This document shows positions 43,106 to 52,607 of a stretch of 64,000 nt of DNA, piece after piece (position 1 is the first letter of the stretch; every line of letters starts with the position of its first letter). This DNA is from an uncultured Catenibacterium sp. (GTDB taxonomy: Bacteria > Bacillota_I > Bacilli_A > Erysipelotrichales > Coprobacillaceae): assembly GCA_900540685.1 (NCBI GenBank), contig UQGS01000007.1, positions 4,685 through 68,684 of the forward strand, read 5' to 3'. The notes beneath the pieces are model-generated. The model saw only the letters and a list, made by a program, of their open reading frames with translations, had not been told where the DNA came from and did no database searches. A program made the translations under genes and the position numbers.

Positions 43106-44179
43106 TTATTCAATTATAGTTAATTCCTTTGGATAACTGTTTAATACCTTACATCCATCTTCAGTGACCATAACTAAGTCTTCAATACGAACTCCAAAAT
43201 CACCCTGTAAATAAACACCAGGTTCAATTGAGAAGATCATACCAGGCTTTGCGATAATATCACTTACAGAAGATACATCACCAAATTCATGGACATCTTT
43301 ACCAATGAAATGACCTAAACGATGATTGAATTCTTTACCATAACCTGCTTCAGTAATGATATTTCTTGCAACTGCATCAATTTCAGATAATTTCATACCT
43401 GGCTTGATAGCAGCTTCAGCTGCTTCATTTGCCTTTAATACAAGATTGTATACTTCTTTCTGTTTTTCAGATACTTCTTTATAGAAGAAGGTTCTTGTCA
43501 TATCAGAACAATATCCTTTATAGATACATCCCATATCAACGATAATAGAATCTCCTGGCTTTAAACGGCTATCATCGCATGAATGATGAGGGTTAGCTCC
43601 ATTGGCACCATAACCCATGATTGGACTAAATGAATGACCTGATGCACCTAATGACTTGTAATAAGCAAGTAATGCTTCATCCATTTCTATTTCAGTCTTA
43701 TCTGTTGCAAGTAATCTTTTTACTTCAGCCATTGCGGTATCATTCATTTCACTTGCTTTAAACATAAGTGCCTTTTCTTCATCATCCTTCTGCATTCTTA
43801 CTTCATCCACGCATAGTGATCCTAAAACATATTTAGCGTTAACGCAATCCTGTACAGGAATCAAGAAACGTGCTGGCATATTCTTATCTACACCAATCAC
43901 CTTGGCATCCTTTAAATAATTTGCAAGTAATGCTGGACCATTATCTGTATCATCAAACCAAGTAATAGGCATACCTAAGTCTTCTTCTACATAGAATAAG
44001 TTATTGAAGAATAACTGGTGATTGCCTTTAGATGAAAGAACCATGACATACATTCTTTCACCTGGATGATTGACATAATTTAATAAATAATCGATAGAAA
44101 CAGGGTCAGTGACTAATAAATAGTCAATGCCTCTTTCTTCCATCTTTTCTAATACTTTATTAATTCTCTTCTGATTCAT
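43106..44179 (-). CDS. Xaa-Pro aminopeptidase family M24
   Basis: 357 aa. N-terminal creatinase-like domain, then the pita-bread fold with dinuclear metal ligands: Asp in IVDMGCIYKGYCSDMTRTF, His in HRLGHFIGKDVHEFG, and Glu in SIEPGVY and VRIEDLV. Removes N-terminal residues before proline in cytosolic peptides. It overlaps the end of aspS by 20 nt, so it is part of the hisS-aspS unit. Confidence 0.92.
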   Translation of the reverse strand: MNQKRINKVLEKMEERGIDYLLVTDPVSIDYLLNYVNHPGERMYVMVLSSKGNHQLFFNNLFYVEEDLGMPITWFDDTDNGPALLANYLKDAKVIGVDKNMPARFLIPVQDCVNAKYVLGSLCVDEVRMQKDDEEKALMFKASEMNDTAMAEVKRLLATDKTEIEMDEALLAYYKSLGASGHSFSPIMGYGANGANPHHSCDDSRLKPGDSIIVDMGCIYKGYCSDMTRTFFYKEVSEKQKEVYNLVLKANEAAEAAIKPGMKLSEIDAVARNIITEAGYGKEFNHRLGHFIGKDVHEFGDVSSVSDIIAKPGMIFSIEPGVYLQGDFGVRIEDLVMVTEDGCKVLNSYPKELTIIE

Positions 44180-45923
44180 ATTCAGTTACCTCGATTCCTA
44201 AGTCCTTTAACTGATCATTGTCTACTGGTGTAGGTGCTTTAGACATTGGACAAGTTGCACTTGTATTCTTAGGGAAGGCAATAACATCTCTTAAAGAATC
44301 ACATCCACAAAGTAGCATTGCGAAACGGTCTAATCCTAATGCGAATCCAGCATGTGGTGGTGCACCATATCTAAATGCATCCACAAACCAGCCAAACTGT
44401 GCATCAATTCTATCCTGTGTGAATCCTAAAGCCTTGAAGGCACGATCCTGTAATTCTTCTTCATAGATTCTCTGAGATCCACCACCAAGTTCGAAACCGT
44501 TTAATACGATATCATAAGCATCTGCTAAGCAGTTTGCTGGATCTGTATCAATCTTATCTAGATCTGAATCCTTTGGACGAGTGAACGGATGATGCATTGC
44601 ATAGTATCTTCCATCTTCTTCAGAATATTCAAACATTGGGAAGTCAACAACCCATAAGAAGTTGAACTGACGAGGATCATATAACTTTAATTCTTTACCT
44701 AAATGATTTCTGATTGCTGCAAGTGCATCACATACAACCATATAATGAGTATCACTGACAAATAGTAATAAGTCTCCTGCTTCAGCATTCATCTTTTCTA
44801 ATAAAGCACTCATCTGTTCTTCAGTAAAGAATTTAGCGATAGGACCAGATACACCCTTATCAGTCAATTTCAACCAAGCAAGACCTTTAGCCTTATACTT
44901 TTTAGCAAGTTCAGTTAAAGCATCAATCTTCTTACGTGAATAATTATCTGCTTCACCCTTTACATTAAGACCTTTTACATGTCCTCCTGCTTCTAATGCA
45001 CTCTTGAATACTGCGAAGTCAACATCCTTCACTGTTTCGTTTAAGTTTACAAGCTTTAAATCAAAACGTGTATCAGGCTTATCGATACCATAAGTTTCCA
45101 TTGCATCATGCCATGTCATTCTTGGGAATGGTAACTGAACATCAATGTTCATAACATCCTTCATAACCTTCTTGATTAAGCCTTCACCAATACCAATCAC
45201 CTGATCAGTATTCATGAAACTCATTTCTACGTCTACCTGAGTGAATTCTGGCTGACGATCAGCACGTAAGTCTTCATCACGGAAACATCTCGCAATCTGG
45301 TAATAACGTTCAAAACCAGATACCATTAATAACTGTTTAAATAACTGTGGAGACTGTGGTAATGCATAGAATGAACCATTATGTACACGTGAAGGGACTA
45401 AGAAGTCTCTTGCGCCTTCTGGTGTAGATTTATTTAAATAAGGTGTTTCAATTTCTACGAATTCTTCACTATCTAAGTATTCATGAATCGCTCTGACAAT
45501 CTTAGCACGTCTCATGATGTTCTTCTGAAGAGCTGGACGTCTTAAATCAAGATAACGATATTTCATTCTTGTTTCTTCTAAGGCATCAGTTTCATCTGCG
45601 ATAATCATAGGAGTAGTAGCTGCCTTGTTGACAATCTTTACTTCTTCAGCCTGGATTTCAATATCACCAGTAGGCATATCTGGGTTCTTAGAACTTCTTT
45701 CTACGACAGTACCCTTGATATCAAGAATATATTCGTTCTTAACATCCTTTAACTGTTCATTGAAAGATTCATCAAAGATGACCTGTGTAATACCATGACG
45801 GTCTCTTAAGTCTACAAAGACTAAAGCACCTAAGTTTCTCTTTTTAGCAACCCAGCCAATAAGTTCTACTTTTTTATTGACATCAGTAATTCTTAGTTCT
45901 CCATTGTTGTGAGTTCTATTCAT
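44160..45923 (-). CDS. aspS: aspartate--tRNA ligase
   Basis: Class II synthetase, 587 aa. N-terminal OB-fold anticodon domain (GWVAKKRNLGALVFVDLRDR), motif 2 ARCFRDEDLRADRQPEFTQ, a GAD insertion domain, and motif 3 GFALGLDRFAMLL. The ATG at 45923 is chosen because AAGGAG lies 9 nt upstream inside hisS. It overlaps hisS by 8 nt. Control is shared with hisS through the T-box at 47221. Confidence 0.97.
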   Translation of the reverse strand: MNRTHNNGELRITDVNKKVELIGWVAKKRNLGALVFVDLRDRHGITQVIFDESFNEQLKDVKNEYILDIKGTVVERSSKNPDMPTGDIEIQAEEVKIVNKAATTPMIIADETDALEETRMKYRYLDLRRPALQKNIMRRAKIVRAIHEYLDSEEFVEIETPYLNKSTPEGARDFLVPSRVHNGSFYALPQSPQLFKQLLMVSGFERYYQIARCFRDEDLRADRQPEFTQVDVEMSFMNTDQVIGIGEGLIKKVMKDVMNIDVQLPFPRMTWHDAMETYGIDKPDTRFDLKLVNLNETVKDVDFAVFKSALEAGGHVKGLNVKGEADNYSRKKIDALTELAKKYKAKGLAWLKLTDKGVSGPIAKFFTEEQMSALLEKMNAEAGDLLLFVSDTHYMVVCDALAAIRNHLGKELKLYDPRQFNFLWVVDFPMFEYSEEDGRYYAMHHPFTRPKDSDLDKIDTDPANCLADAYDIVLNGFELGGGSQRIYEEELQDRAFKALGFTQDRIDAQFGWFVDAFRYGAPPHAGFALGLDRFAMLLCGCDSLRDVIAFPKNTSATCPMSKAPTPVDNDQLKDLGIEVTEYESEEN

Positions 45924-47196
45924 GTTCATGATCTCCTTCATAATGATTTTCAATATAATTTAAGATATCTTCTAATTTAACTTCACTCTGTTCTTTAGAA
46001 TGATTGCAGCGAATATTGACATATTCACCCTTTACTTCATCTTCACCAATAATAATAGAAAGATGTGCACCAAAACGGTCACTAGACTTGAACTGTCCTT
46101 TTAAGCCTCTACCTGCATAATCCATATCACAAGTAAAGCCGTTTGCTCTAAGCATTGTGATGATCTGCATTGCTAAATCTCTTGCTTCATCACCTAGAGG
46201 CATTACATATACATCAATACCATTTGCTTCATCTTCTTCATCATCTAATGCAAGCATTAATCTTTCCATACCAAATGCAAAACCTACACCAGGAGTTGCA
46301 GGACCACCAAGTTCTTCTACAAGACCATTGTAGCGTCCTCCACCACCAACAGTAGAACCAGCACCTAGTTTTGGATCATCACTGATGATTTCAAATACTG
46401 TATGAGAATAATAGTCTAATCCTCTTACTAAATTCGTATCTACAACATATTCGATTTCTAAATCATCTAATAAGCTACATACTTTATCGAAATGTGCTTT
46501 CGCTTTTTCACTTAAATAATCAATTGTACGAGGTGCAGAGGCCATTACTGGGTTCTTTGCATCTACTTTACAATCTAGAATTCTTAATGGGTTCTTTTCA
46601 AAACGTGCCTGACAATCTTCACATAAATCATTAAGTACTGGTCTGAAATGATCCTTTAAAGCTTCTCTATAAGCTGTTCTTGATTCATCATCACCTAATG
46701 AGTTGATATGTAATTTAATGTTCTTGATGCCAAGTGCTTCTACGATAGTCACTGCCATCAACATACATTCAACATCTACATAGGGTGATTCAACACCTAA
46801 CATTTCTACACCGAACTGGTGGAACTGTCTCTGTCTACCATTTTGTGGACGTTCATATCTGAACATTGGTCCCATATAGTAAACCTTCTGTAGCTTTTCA
46901 GGTAAAGCATACATCTTGTCTTCTACATATGCTCTTGCAATACCTGCAGTGCCTTCTGGTCTTAAAGTAAGAGAACGATCTCCCTTATCCTTAAATGTAT
47001 ACATTTCTTTAGTCACTACATCTGTAGTATCACCAACAGCACGAGAGAATAATTCTGTGTGTTCAAAGATTGGTGTACGCATTTCTTTGACGTTGTAATT
47101 TGCGGCAACAGTTCTTAATAGCTGTTCCATTTCAATCCATTTTTCTGAATTTTCAGGGGTAATATCTACTGTCCCTCTTGGTCTATTGTATTTCAT
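45916..47196 (-). CDS. hisS: histidine--tRNA ligase
   Basis: Class II synthetase, 426 aa. Motif 1 region RTPIFEHTELFSRAVGDTTD, motif 2 GPMFRYERPQNGRQRQFHQFG, the His-binding LVRGLDYYSHTVFE and motif 3 GVGFAFGMERLML are intact. A C-terminal anticodon domain follows. First gene of hisS-aspS-peptidase. Confidence 0.97.
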   Translation of the reverse strand: MKYNRPRGTVDITPENSEKWIEMEQLLRTVAANYNVKEMRTPIFEHTELFSRAVGDTTDVVTKEMYTFKDKGDRSLTLRPEGTAGIARAYVEDKMYALPEKLQKVYYMGPMFRYERPQNGRQRQFHQFGVEMLGVESPYVDVECMLMAVTIVEALGIKNIKLHINSLGDDESRTAYREALKDHFRPVLNDLCEDCQARFEKNPLRILDCKVDAKNPVMASAPRTIDYLSEKAKAHFDKVCSLLDDLEIEYVVDTNLVRGLDYYSHTVFEIISDDPKLGAGSTVGGGGRYNGLVEELGGPATPGVGFAFGMERLMLALDDEEDEANGIDVYVMPLGDEARDLAMQIITMLRANGFTCDMDYAGRGLKGQFKSSDRFGAHLSIIIGEDEVKGEYVNIRCNHSKEQSEVKLEDILNYIENHYEGDHEHE

Positions 47197-47220
47197 CTTT
47201 TCCTCCTTTATAAAATAAAA

Positions 47221-47452
47221 AACGTCCTTAATCTAAGGACGTTAATACGCGGTACCACCTTAGTTCATGAATGAATCATGCACTTTACTAGGTTATAACG
47301 TAACCAACGTGCTTTTTTAAAGCATTCTCCAAAGTGTCCCATAACTTCTCATTAGTCATTTCCACCAGCCATGACCTCTCTATGAATGTCCATTATTTAA
47401 TCTTCTTCACTGAATATAAGGTGATTATAAATCAAAAGTATATTTAATTCAA
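47221..47452 (-). ncRNA. T-box riboswitch of hisS-aspS with overlapping Asp/His specifiers
   Basis: Promoter -35 TTGAAT (47447-47452), 17-nt spacer, TATAAT (47424-47429). The core CTAAGGTGGTACCGCG is near 47252-47267, and the terminator stem AACGTCCTTAG/TTAAGGACGTT ends in T6. In the register of the other T-boxes here the specifier is GAC (Asp, 47336-47338). Two nucleotides on, CAC (His, 47334-47336) shares its first C, giving GACAC before TTTGGAG. Confidence 0.92.
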
Positions 47453-47456
47453 GTCA

Positions 47457-49673
47457 CTAATGAATGACACGGCGAATTTCTGCAACACCTTGTACTTTAT
47501 TCATGTTATCGATTGTATTCTGTAATATTTCTGCGTTTTCAACAGATAACGTTAAACGAATATGCGCATCTAAATCCATAATATTCGCATTGATCTTAAG
47601 AATGTTGACCTTCACCTGACTTAAACATGTCACAATATCACTTAATAAATTAGGACGATCTAGTCCAATGACTTCTAAGTCCACATTGAAGCGTTTCTGT
47701 TCAATATTAGGATAATCCCAATATACATCAATGAGACGTCCTTTTGCCACACTCTTGACGTTTGGACAATCGGCACGATGAATCTTGATTCCCTGTCCTT
47801 TAGAGACGAAACCAACAATCTTATCACCAGGAATAGGATTACAGCACTTAGATAACTGCATCTTTAGTCCGTCCACACCAGTGACTGCAACACCAATACT
47901 CTTTTCATGCTTCTTATTAAGTTCCTGAATATTGTTGTTATGACGAAGAATCTGAGACAAGTTATCAAAGAATCCTCTCTTTTGTGGTGCCACCTTGTCT
48001 AATAGTGTAGAAGCAGTTGCATGCTTCTTACCTAATGTAAAGAGAATATCATCAAATGTATTGGCACCAAATGAACCAAGATAGTTCTTGTATGTATCAG
48101 GACTCATATAAGTCTTCTCATCAAGCTTTCTTGCTCTGATTTCATCTCTAAGAAGTCTTCTACCTTCTTCAATGATCTGTTTTTTATTTTCTTCTTCATG
48201 TTTTGTGATATATTGACGAATCTTATTACGCGCACCTGCTGTTCTTACAAACTTCAGCCAGCCTTCACTTGGACCAGAATTCTTATTAGTCTTGATTTCA
48301 ACAATATCACCTGTTTTTAATTTAGTATCAAATGGAACCATAACGCCATTCACAAGCGCACCTACTGCATGATGTCCAACTTCTGTATGAACACGATATG
48401 CAAAGTCAATAGGTGTAGACCCATTTGGTAACTCTACAATACGACCTGCAGGTGTTAAAGCATAAACATTGGCTTCAAAGATATCACGCTGTAAAGTATT
48501 ATAAAATTCTTTAGCTTCATTATCTTTCATTTCATCACTTACAGTAATGAACTCACTCATCCACTGAAGCTTTTCTCCAATTTCCTTCTGTTCCTGCTTT
48601 GCATTATATTTCTTACCTTCTTTATAACGCCAATGAGAGGCAACCCCTCTTTCAGCAAGTTCATCCATCTCTTCAGTACGAATCTGGATTTCAAATACAT
48701 AGCCTTTTTCACCAATCACAGATGTATGTAATGACTGATACATATTAGGTTTAGGCATCGCAATATAATCCTTAAAACGTCCAGGAATTGCACGATATTT
48801 TTCATGCATAATACCTAATACTTCATAACATTCATTCTTAGTTTGTACAATAATACGTAAAGCATTCAAATCATAGATTTCATCAAAACGCTTATGCTTA
48901 TAAACCATCTTTTTATAAATAGAATAAATATGCTTAGCACGACCCTTAATACGATAACTGATGCCAGTTCCTTCTAAGTTCTTTTCAACTGAATGAATCA
49001 TCGCATCAACAGAGTCTTTTCTTTCACTCTTCTTCTTATCAAGAAGTTCAGCAATTTCTTTATAAGCTTTAGGATCAAGATATAATAAGCATAAATCTTC
49101 TAGTTCTACTCTAATATCATTAATACCTAAACGATGCGCAATTGGCGCATAAACTTCTAATGTTTCTCTAGAAATACGTTGCTGCTTTTCAGGGCTCATA
49201 TATTGAAGCGTACGCATATTATGGAGTCTATCAGCTAATTTAATCAAAATAACACGAATATCCTTAGCCATCGCAATATAAATCTTACGATGATTTTCAG
49301 CATGGAAATCACTTTCTTCCATATAAGGCATCTTAGTGATCTTAGTAACACCCTCTACTAGAGTAGTGACTTCTTCACCAAATCTCTCAACCATTTCTTC
49401 TCGAGGCACATCACAATCTTCCATAACATCATGAAGAAGTCCTGCTGCAATAGTAATTGGTCCAGTCTGAAGTGTTGCAAGAATATAAGCAACCCAGATC
49501 AAATGAATTGTATAAGGTTCACCACTTCTTCTTTTCTGTTCCTTATGCTTCACCATGATAAAGTCGTAAGCCTTTTGAATCAGGGCTAAACTTTCTTCTT
49601 TTGTGATATATGTTTTCACAAGAGCAAGGACGTCGTCGTAACTCATTGGGTCCCCTGCGCCTTTATATTTCAT
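47457..49673 (-). CDS. rel: RelA/SpoT bifunctional (p)ppGpp synthetase/hydrolase
   Basis: 738 aa, the long Rel form. The HD hydrolase domain is intact (LLHDVMEDC; H81/D82), as is the synthetase (ALRIIVQTKNE, later KDYIAMPKPNMYQSLHT). TGS (LTPAGRIVELPNGSTPIDFAY), zinc-finger and ACT domains follow. Makes and degrades the stringent-response alarmones. GAGGGGGTG precedes the ATG. The recJ-apt-rel order is conserved in Bacillota. Confidence 0.96.
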   Translation of the reverse strand: MKYKGAGDPMSYDDVLALVKTYITKEESLALIQKAYDFIMVKHKEQKRRSGEPYTIHLIWVAYILATLQTGPITIAAGLLHDVMEDCDVPREEMVERFGEEVTTLVEGVTKITKMPYMEESDFHAENHRKIYIAMAKDIRVILIKLADRLHNMRTLQYMSPEKQQRISRETLEVYAPIAHRLGINDIRVELEDLCLLYLDPKAYKEIAELLDKKKSERKDSVDAMIHSVEKNLEGTGISYRIKGRAKHIYSIYKKMVYKHKRFDEIYDLNALRIIVQTKNECYEVLGIMHEKYRAIPGRFKDYIAMPKPNMYQSLHTSVIGEKGYVFEIQIRTEEMDELAERGVASHWRYKEGKKYNAKQEQKEIGEKLQWMSEFITVSDEMKDNEAKEFYNTLQRDIFEANVYALTPAGRIVELPNGSTPIDFAYRVHTEVGHHAVGALVNGVMVPFDTKLKTGDIVEIKTNKNSGPSEGWLKFVRTAGARNKIRQYITKHEEENKKQIIEEGRRLLRDEIRARKLDEKTYMSPDTYKNYLGSFGANTFDDILFTLGKKHATASTLLDKVAPQKRGFFDNLSQILRHNNNIQELNKKHEKSIGVAVTGVDGLKMQLSKCCNPIPGDKIVGFVSKGQGIKIHRADCPNVKSVAKGRLIDVYWDYPNIEQKRFNVDLEVIGLDRPNLLSDIVTCLSQVKVNILKINANIMDLDAHIRLTLSVENAEILQNTIDNMNKVQGVAEIRRVIH

Positions 49674-49814
49674 AATAACACCCCCTCATGTATCAGCTCA
49701 ATTATAACATAATTCACTACTAACATGAAGAGACTAAGAAAGGAATAATACAAATATCACTTCATTAATTCTGATATTCATTATTCATTTATGAATAATA
49801 CAAACAAAAATAAA

Positions 49815-49832
49815 AAACTCCCGAAGGAGTTT
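49815..49832 (-). terminator. UUCG-loop terminator after apt
   Basis: Transcript AAACUCC-UUCG-GGAGUUU followed by U on the minus strand, just past the apt stop. A separate 9-bp inverted repeat (ATTATTCAT/ATGAATAAT) lies at about 49781-49800, of unknown role. Confidence 0.88.
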
Positions 49833-49835
49833 CTA

Positions 49836-50348
49836 TTAGTATTTAACCTGTGAGTAGATGTTGTATTTGTTTAGCTTTTCAGTAGCTTTTAATTCTTCTA
49901 GTTCAATAACGAATTCCATACCAACAACTTCTCCACCCATTTCTTCAATAAGTGCAGCAGCTGCTTCTACAGTTCCACCAGTGGCAAGTAGATCATCTAC
50001 AATAAGTACTTTCATACCTGGCTTGATGCTGTCTTTATGCATAAAGATTTCATTTGATCCATATTCTAGATCATACTTCTTGCTGACTGTTTCTCTAGGT
50101 AGCTTACCTGGTTTTCTGATTGGTACAAAGCCACATCCTAATTCCAAAGCGACAGGACATCCAAAGATAAAACCTCTTGATTCAGGTCCTACTACAATAT
50201 CAGCACCTAAATCCTTTGCATGTGCTGCTAAATCATCAATACAAGCCTTGAATGCATCCTTGTCTTCTAATAAAGGTGTTACATCTCTAAAGATAATTCC
50301 TTCTTTTGGAAATCCTGGAATAGATGCAATATGCTGTTTAAAATCCAT
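49836..50348 (-). CDS. apt: adenine phosphoribosyltransferase
   Basis: 170 aa, standard length; salvages adenine to AMP using PRPP. The N-terminal PGFPKEGIIFRDVTPLL segment and the PRPP loop VLIVDDLLATGGT are diagnostic. An AGGAGG site precedes the ATG, and -10 TATAAT is seen near 50374. It lies between recJ and rel. Confidence 0.97.
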   Translation of the reverse strand: MDFKQHIASIPGFPKEGIIFRDVTPLLEDKDAFKACIDDLAAHAKDLGADIVVGPESRGFIFGCPVALELGCGFVPIRKPGKLPRETVSKKYDLEYGSNEIFMHKDSIKPGMKVLIVDDLLATGGTVEAAAALIEEMGGEVVGMEFVIELEELKATEKLNKYNIYSQVKY

Positions 50349-50439
50349 AACGATTCCTCCTATACATTACATTATTATATCATCACATAATTATGAATAC
50401 AGTAAAAATTCAAAAATAAATCTTTACAGATTACATGAA

Positions 50440-52053
50440 TTATAAGATTTCTTCTACAATGAAATTAATAGATTTATTTCCTCTAAAGACATTGATAGAT
50501 AAAGTACCTACTAGAGTCATAGACTCTTTATGTACTACTTCATCATACATCTGTCCTTTATTAAAAGCGAGTGCTGAAACCTGTTCATCTCCTAAATGGA
50601 ATTTTAAATGTTTTCCTTCAGATAAACGGTCTACTCTACCACATGCTACATCTTCCATGATAAAGAGTGGTGCTTTGTTTTCTTCGCCATAAGGAGCAAG
50701 TAAGTTAAGTGTTTCTACATTATGTATTGTTGTATCATTAAAAGTTATAGGAATTACTGATTCACTGGCTTCAAAATGGCACCCCTGCAAATCATTGACA
50801 AGGGCATCATAAACTAATGGATAATTAGACTTGGTGATAGTAAAGCCACCTGCCATTGCATGACCACCATATTGTACAAAGAGATCTTCATGGTGTTTAA
50901 AGAAATCATAAATATTAAAGCCATCAATACCTCTTGCACTGCCCTTATATATTTCTTTTTTAGAATCATAATGCATGACAAATGCAGGCTGTTCATATTC
51001 TCTTGTATATTTACCTGCCACTAGACCTACTAATCCTTCATGCATATTTTCTGAGCCATAAAACAAACAAGGAGAAGTGATATCAGTGACTGCTTCCTTG
51101 TATAAAGTCGTTGTCATAGATTGTCTTTTAGAATTGATTTTAGTCGCAATGTTTGACACTTTTTCTAAGTAAGCAGGATTTGTGCCTTTTAAGAAGTACT
51201 TCACTAAACATACTGGGTTGACAAGTTCAGGTAAGCGACCAAAAGCATTGATACGAGGGGCGATTGTAAAGCCTATAGTTGTGACATCGTATTCTCTATT
51301 TCCTCTTAATAGCTCTAATGCAGGATACTTATATTGTTTCATAAACTCTAAGCCACGTCTCACTAGACTTCTATTTTCATCTAATAGTGGCATCATATCA
51401 GAGATAGTTGTAATAGCTGCTAGAGTGAATAAATAAGGGTCATGATGTTTTAATAATGCTGCTGCAAGCTTATAGGCGATAAAGCCACCACATATCTCTT
51501 TAAATAGGTAATTAGGAGACATCTTTGTATGAATGATAGAATAAGCCACAGGTACTTCTCCATCAAAAGCATGATGGTCAGTAATAATCACATCTATTCC
51601 TAATTCTCCTGCTTTTTCTACTGCATCAAATGCTTTTATTCCGTTATCTACAGTAATAATGAGAGAATAGCCCTTCTCAGCCATCTGTTCTACTCGTGTT
51701 GTATTAAGTCCATAACCATCTGTAAAACGATTAGGTATATGATAGCCTACTTCTATCCCTCTTTCATGAAACGCCTGTACGAGAATAGCTGTCGCAAGAA
51801 TACCATCGCAGTCATAATCTCCATAAATACAGATTTTTTCTTTATTCTCTATAGCCTCTTCAATACGTTCGAGCGTTTCATCTGATTCTTCAAACAAAGA
51901 AAAATCATGATAAATAAGATGATGATCCATAAAGGCTCTAAATTGTGTTTGATCTAATTTTTTACTTTCTATTACTTTAGCCATTAAAGAATTGACACCG
52001 TATTTCTGCATAATCTCTTCTGTATGGCTTAATTGTATTGTTTTATATTTCAT
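50440..52053 (-). CDS. recJ: single-stranded-DNA-specific exonuclease RecJ (compact form)
   Basis: 537 aa. The DHH phosphoesterase motifs are present: YGDYDCDGILAT (motif I), TVDNGIK, VIITDHHAFDG (motif III). The DHHA1-type part (YGGHAMAGGFTI) and an OB-like C-terminal region follow. It degrades 5' ends in recombination and repair. It is clearly shorter than the 780-aa Bacillus RecJ, lacking a C-terminal extension, yet motifs are complete. An AAAGGA site precedes the ATG; an IS-like hairpin lies 33 nt upstream. Confidence 0.93.
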   Translation of the reverse strand: MKYKTIQLSHTEEIMQKYGVNSLMAKVIESKKLDQTQFRAFMDHHLIYHDFSLFEESDETLERIEEAIENKEKICIYGDYDCDGILATAILVQAFHERGIEVGYHIPNRFTDGYGLNTTRVEQMAEKGYSLIITVDNGIKAFDAVEKAGELGIDVIITDHHAFDGEVPVAYSIIHTKMSPNYLFKEICGGFIAYKLAAALLKHHDPYLFTLAAITTISDMMPLLDENRSLVRRGLEFMKQYKYPALELLRGNREYDVTTIGFTIAPRINAFGRLPELVNPVCLVKYFLKGTNPAYLEKVSNIATKINSKRQSMTTTLYKEAVTDITSPCLFYGSENMHEGLVGLVAGKYTREYEQPAFVMHYDSKKEIYKGSARGIDGFNIYDFFKHHEDLFVQYGGHAMAGGFTITKSNYPLVYDALVNDLQGCHFEASESVIPITFNDTTIHNVETLNLLAPYGEENKAPLFIMEDVACGRVDRLSEGKHLKFHLGDEQVSALAFNKGQMYDEVVHKESMTLVGTLSINVFRGNKSINFIVEEIL

Positions 52054-52085
52054 AAATAAATCCTTTCGTTTGTCATAGGCGGAAA

Positions 52086-52107
52086 CCCACTGCCTTTAGG
52101 CGGTGGG
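52086..52107. repeat. IS200/IS605-like end hairpin upstream of recJ
   Basis: CCCACTGCC, loop TTTA, GGCGGTGGG: a 9-bp stem with one T-G position, of the kind found at IS200/IS605 ends and like the hairpin at 9737-9756. No transposase or tnpB sequence is adjacent. The 52054-52220 gap otherwise shows only AT-rich sequence and a possible recJ promoter. Confidence 0.5.
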
Positions 52108-52220
52108 AGGAGCCTCGTAAATCGTTATCTATTATCCCTGACTTTCAATATATTTAAAAAATAACTACCTTATCATCTTAATAAATATATACATAAAAGT
52201 CAAAATAAGTGTTCTAATCA

Positions 52221-52244
52221 AAAAGTGGCTGTTAGGCCACTTTT
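52221..52244 (-). terminator. terminator after the ComN-like gene
   Basis: 9-bp stem AAAAGTGGC/GCCACTTTT, 6-nt loop, then T-rich on the minus strand. Confidence 0.85.
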
Positions 52245-52259
52245 ATTAGAAATAATGAG

Positions 52260-52547
52260 TTATTTCATGATCAGACTTTGAAAGTCTGCTAAGTTTTTAG
52301 TTTCTGCTTCCTTAATGACTTTAGCTTGTAGATATTCAAAAATTGTAGAGAACTGTAAAGACATAATATCATCAATCATATCACAGAAAGTAATAGAAAT
52401 CTTATTTCTCCATATGACATTTCTTAGATAATCTTCAATTTCTGCTGCAACAATTTTTTCTACGCCATCCTTCTGAAACTCATAAGCTTTAGCTTGAAGG
52501 ATAAATACAACTTCATCAGGAAGCGGCTTTGATAAATCTATATCCAT
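52260..52547 (-). CDS. ComN-like post-transcriptional regulator
   Basis: 95 aa, helical. The pattern (ILQAKAYEFQKDG, then IEDYLRNVIWRNK, then DDIMSLQFSTIFEYLQAK) resembles the ComN/YrzD family, which in Bacillus affects comE mRNA. Position near recJ, apt and rel also agrees. The second ATG (52547) is favoured because GGGAG is only 3 nt from the first. Moderate confidence, from pattern and context only. Confidence 0.6.
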   Translation of the reverse strand: MDIDLSKPLPDEVVFILQAKAYEFQKDGVEKIVAAEIEDYLRNVIWRNKISITFCDMIDDIMSLQFSTIFEYLQAKVIKEAETKNLADFQSLIMK

Positions 52548-52607
52548 ATTCATACGCTCCCACGAGTAAACATTATATAAGAATTGTGGGACGATGAAAA
52601 GACTTAA

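Noticed and set aside
49858..50445. 195-aa plus-strand ORF opposite apt
   Set aside because: It lies wholly antisense to the well-supported apt gene, has no ribosome binding site, and its Ser/Pro/Ile-rich composition is typical of a shadow frame.
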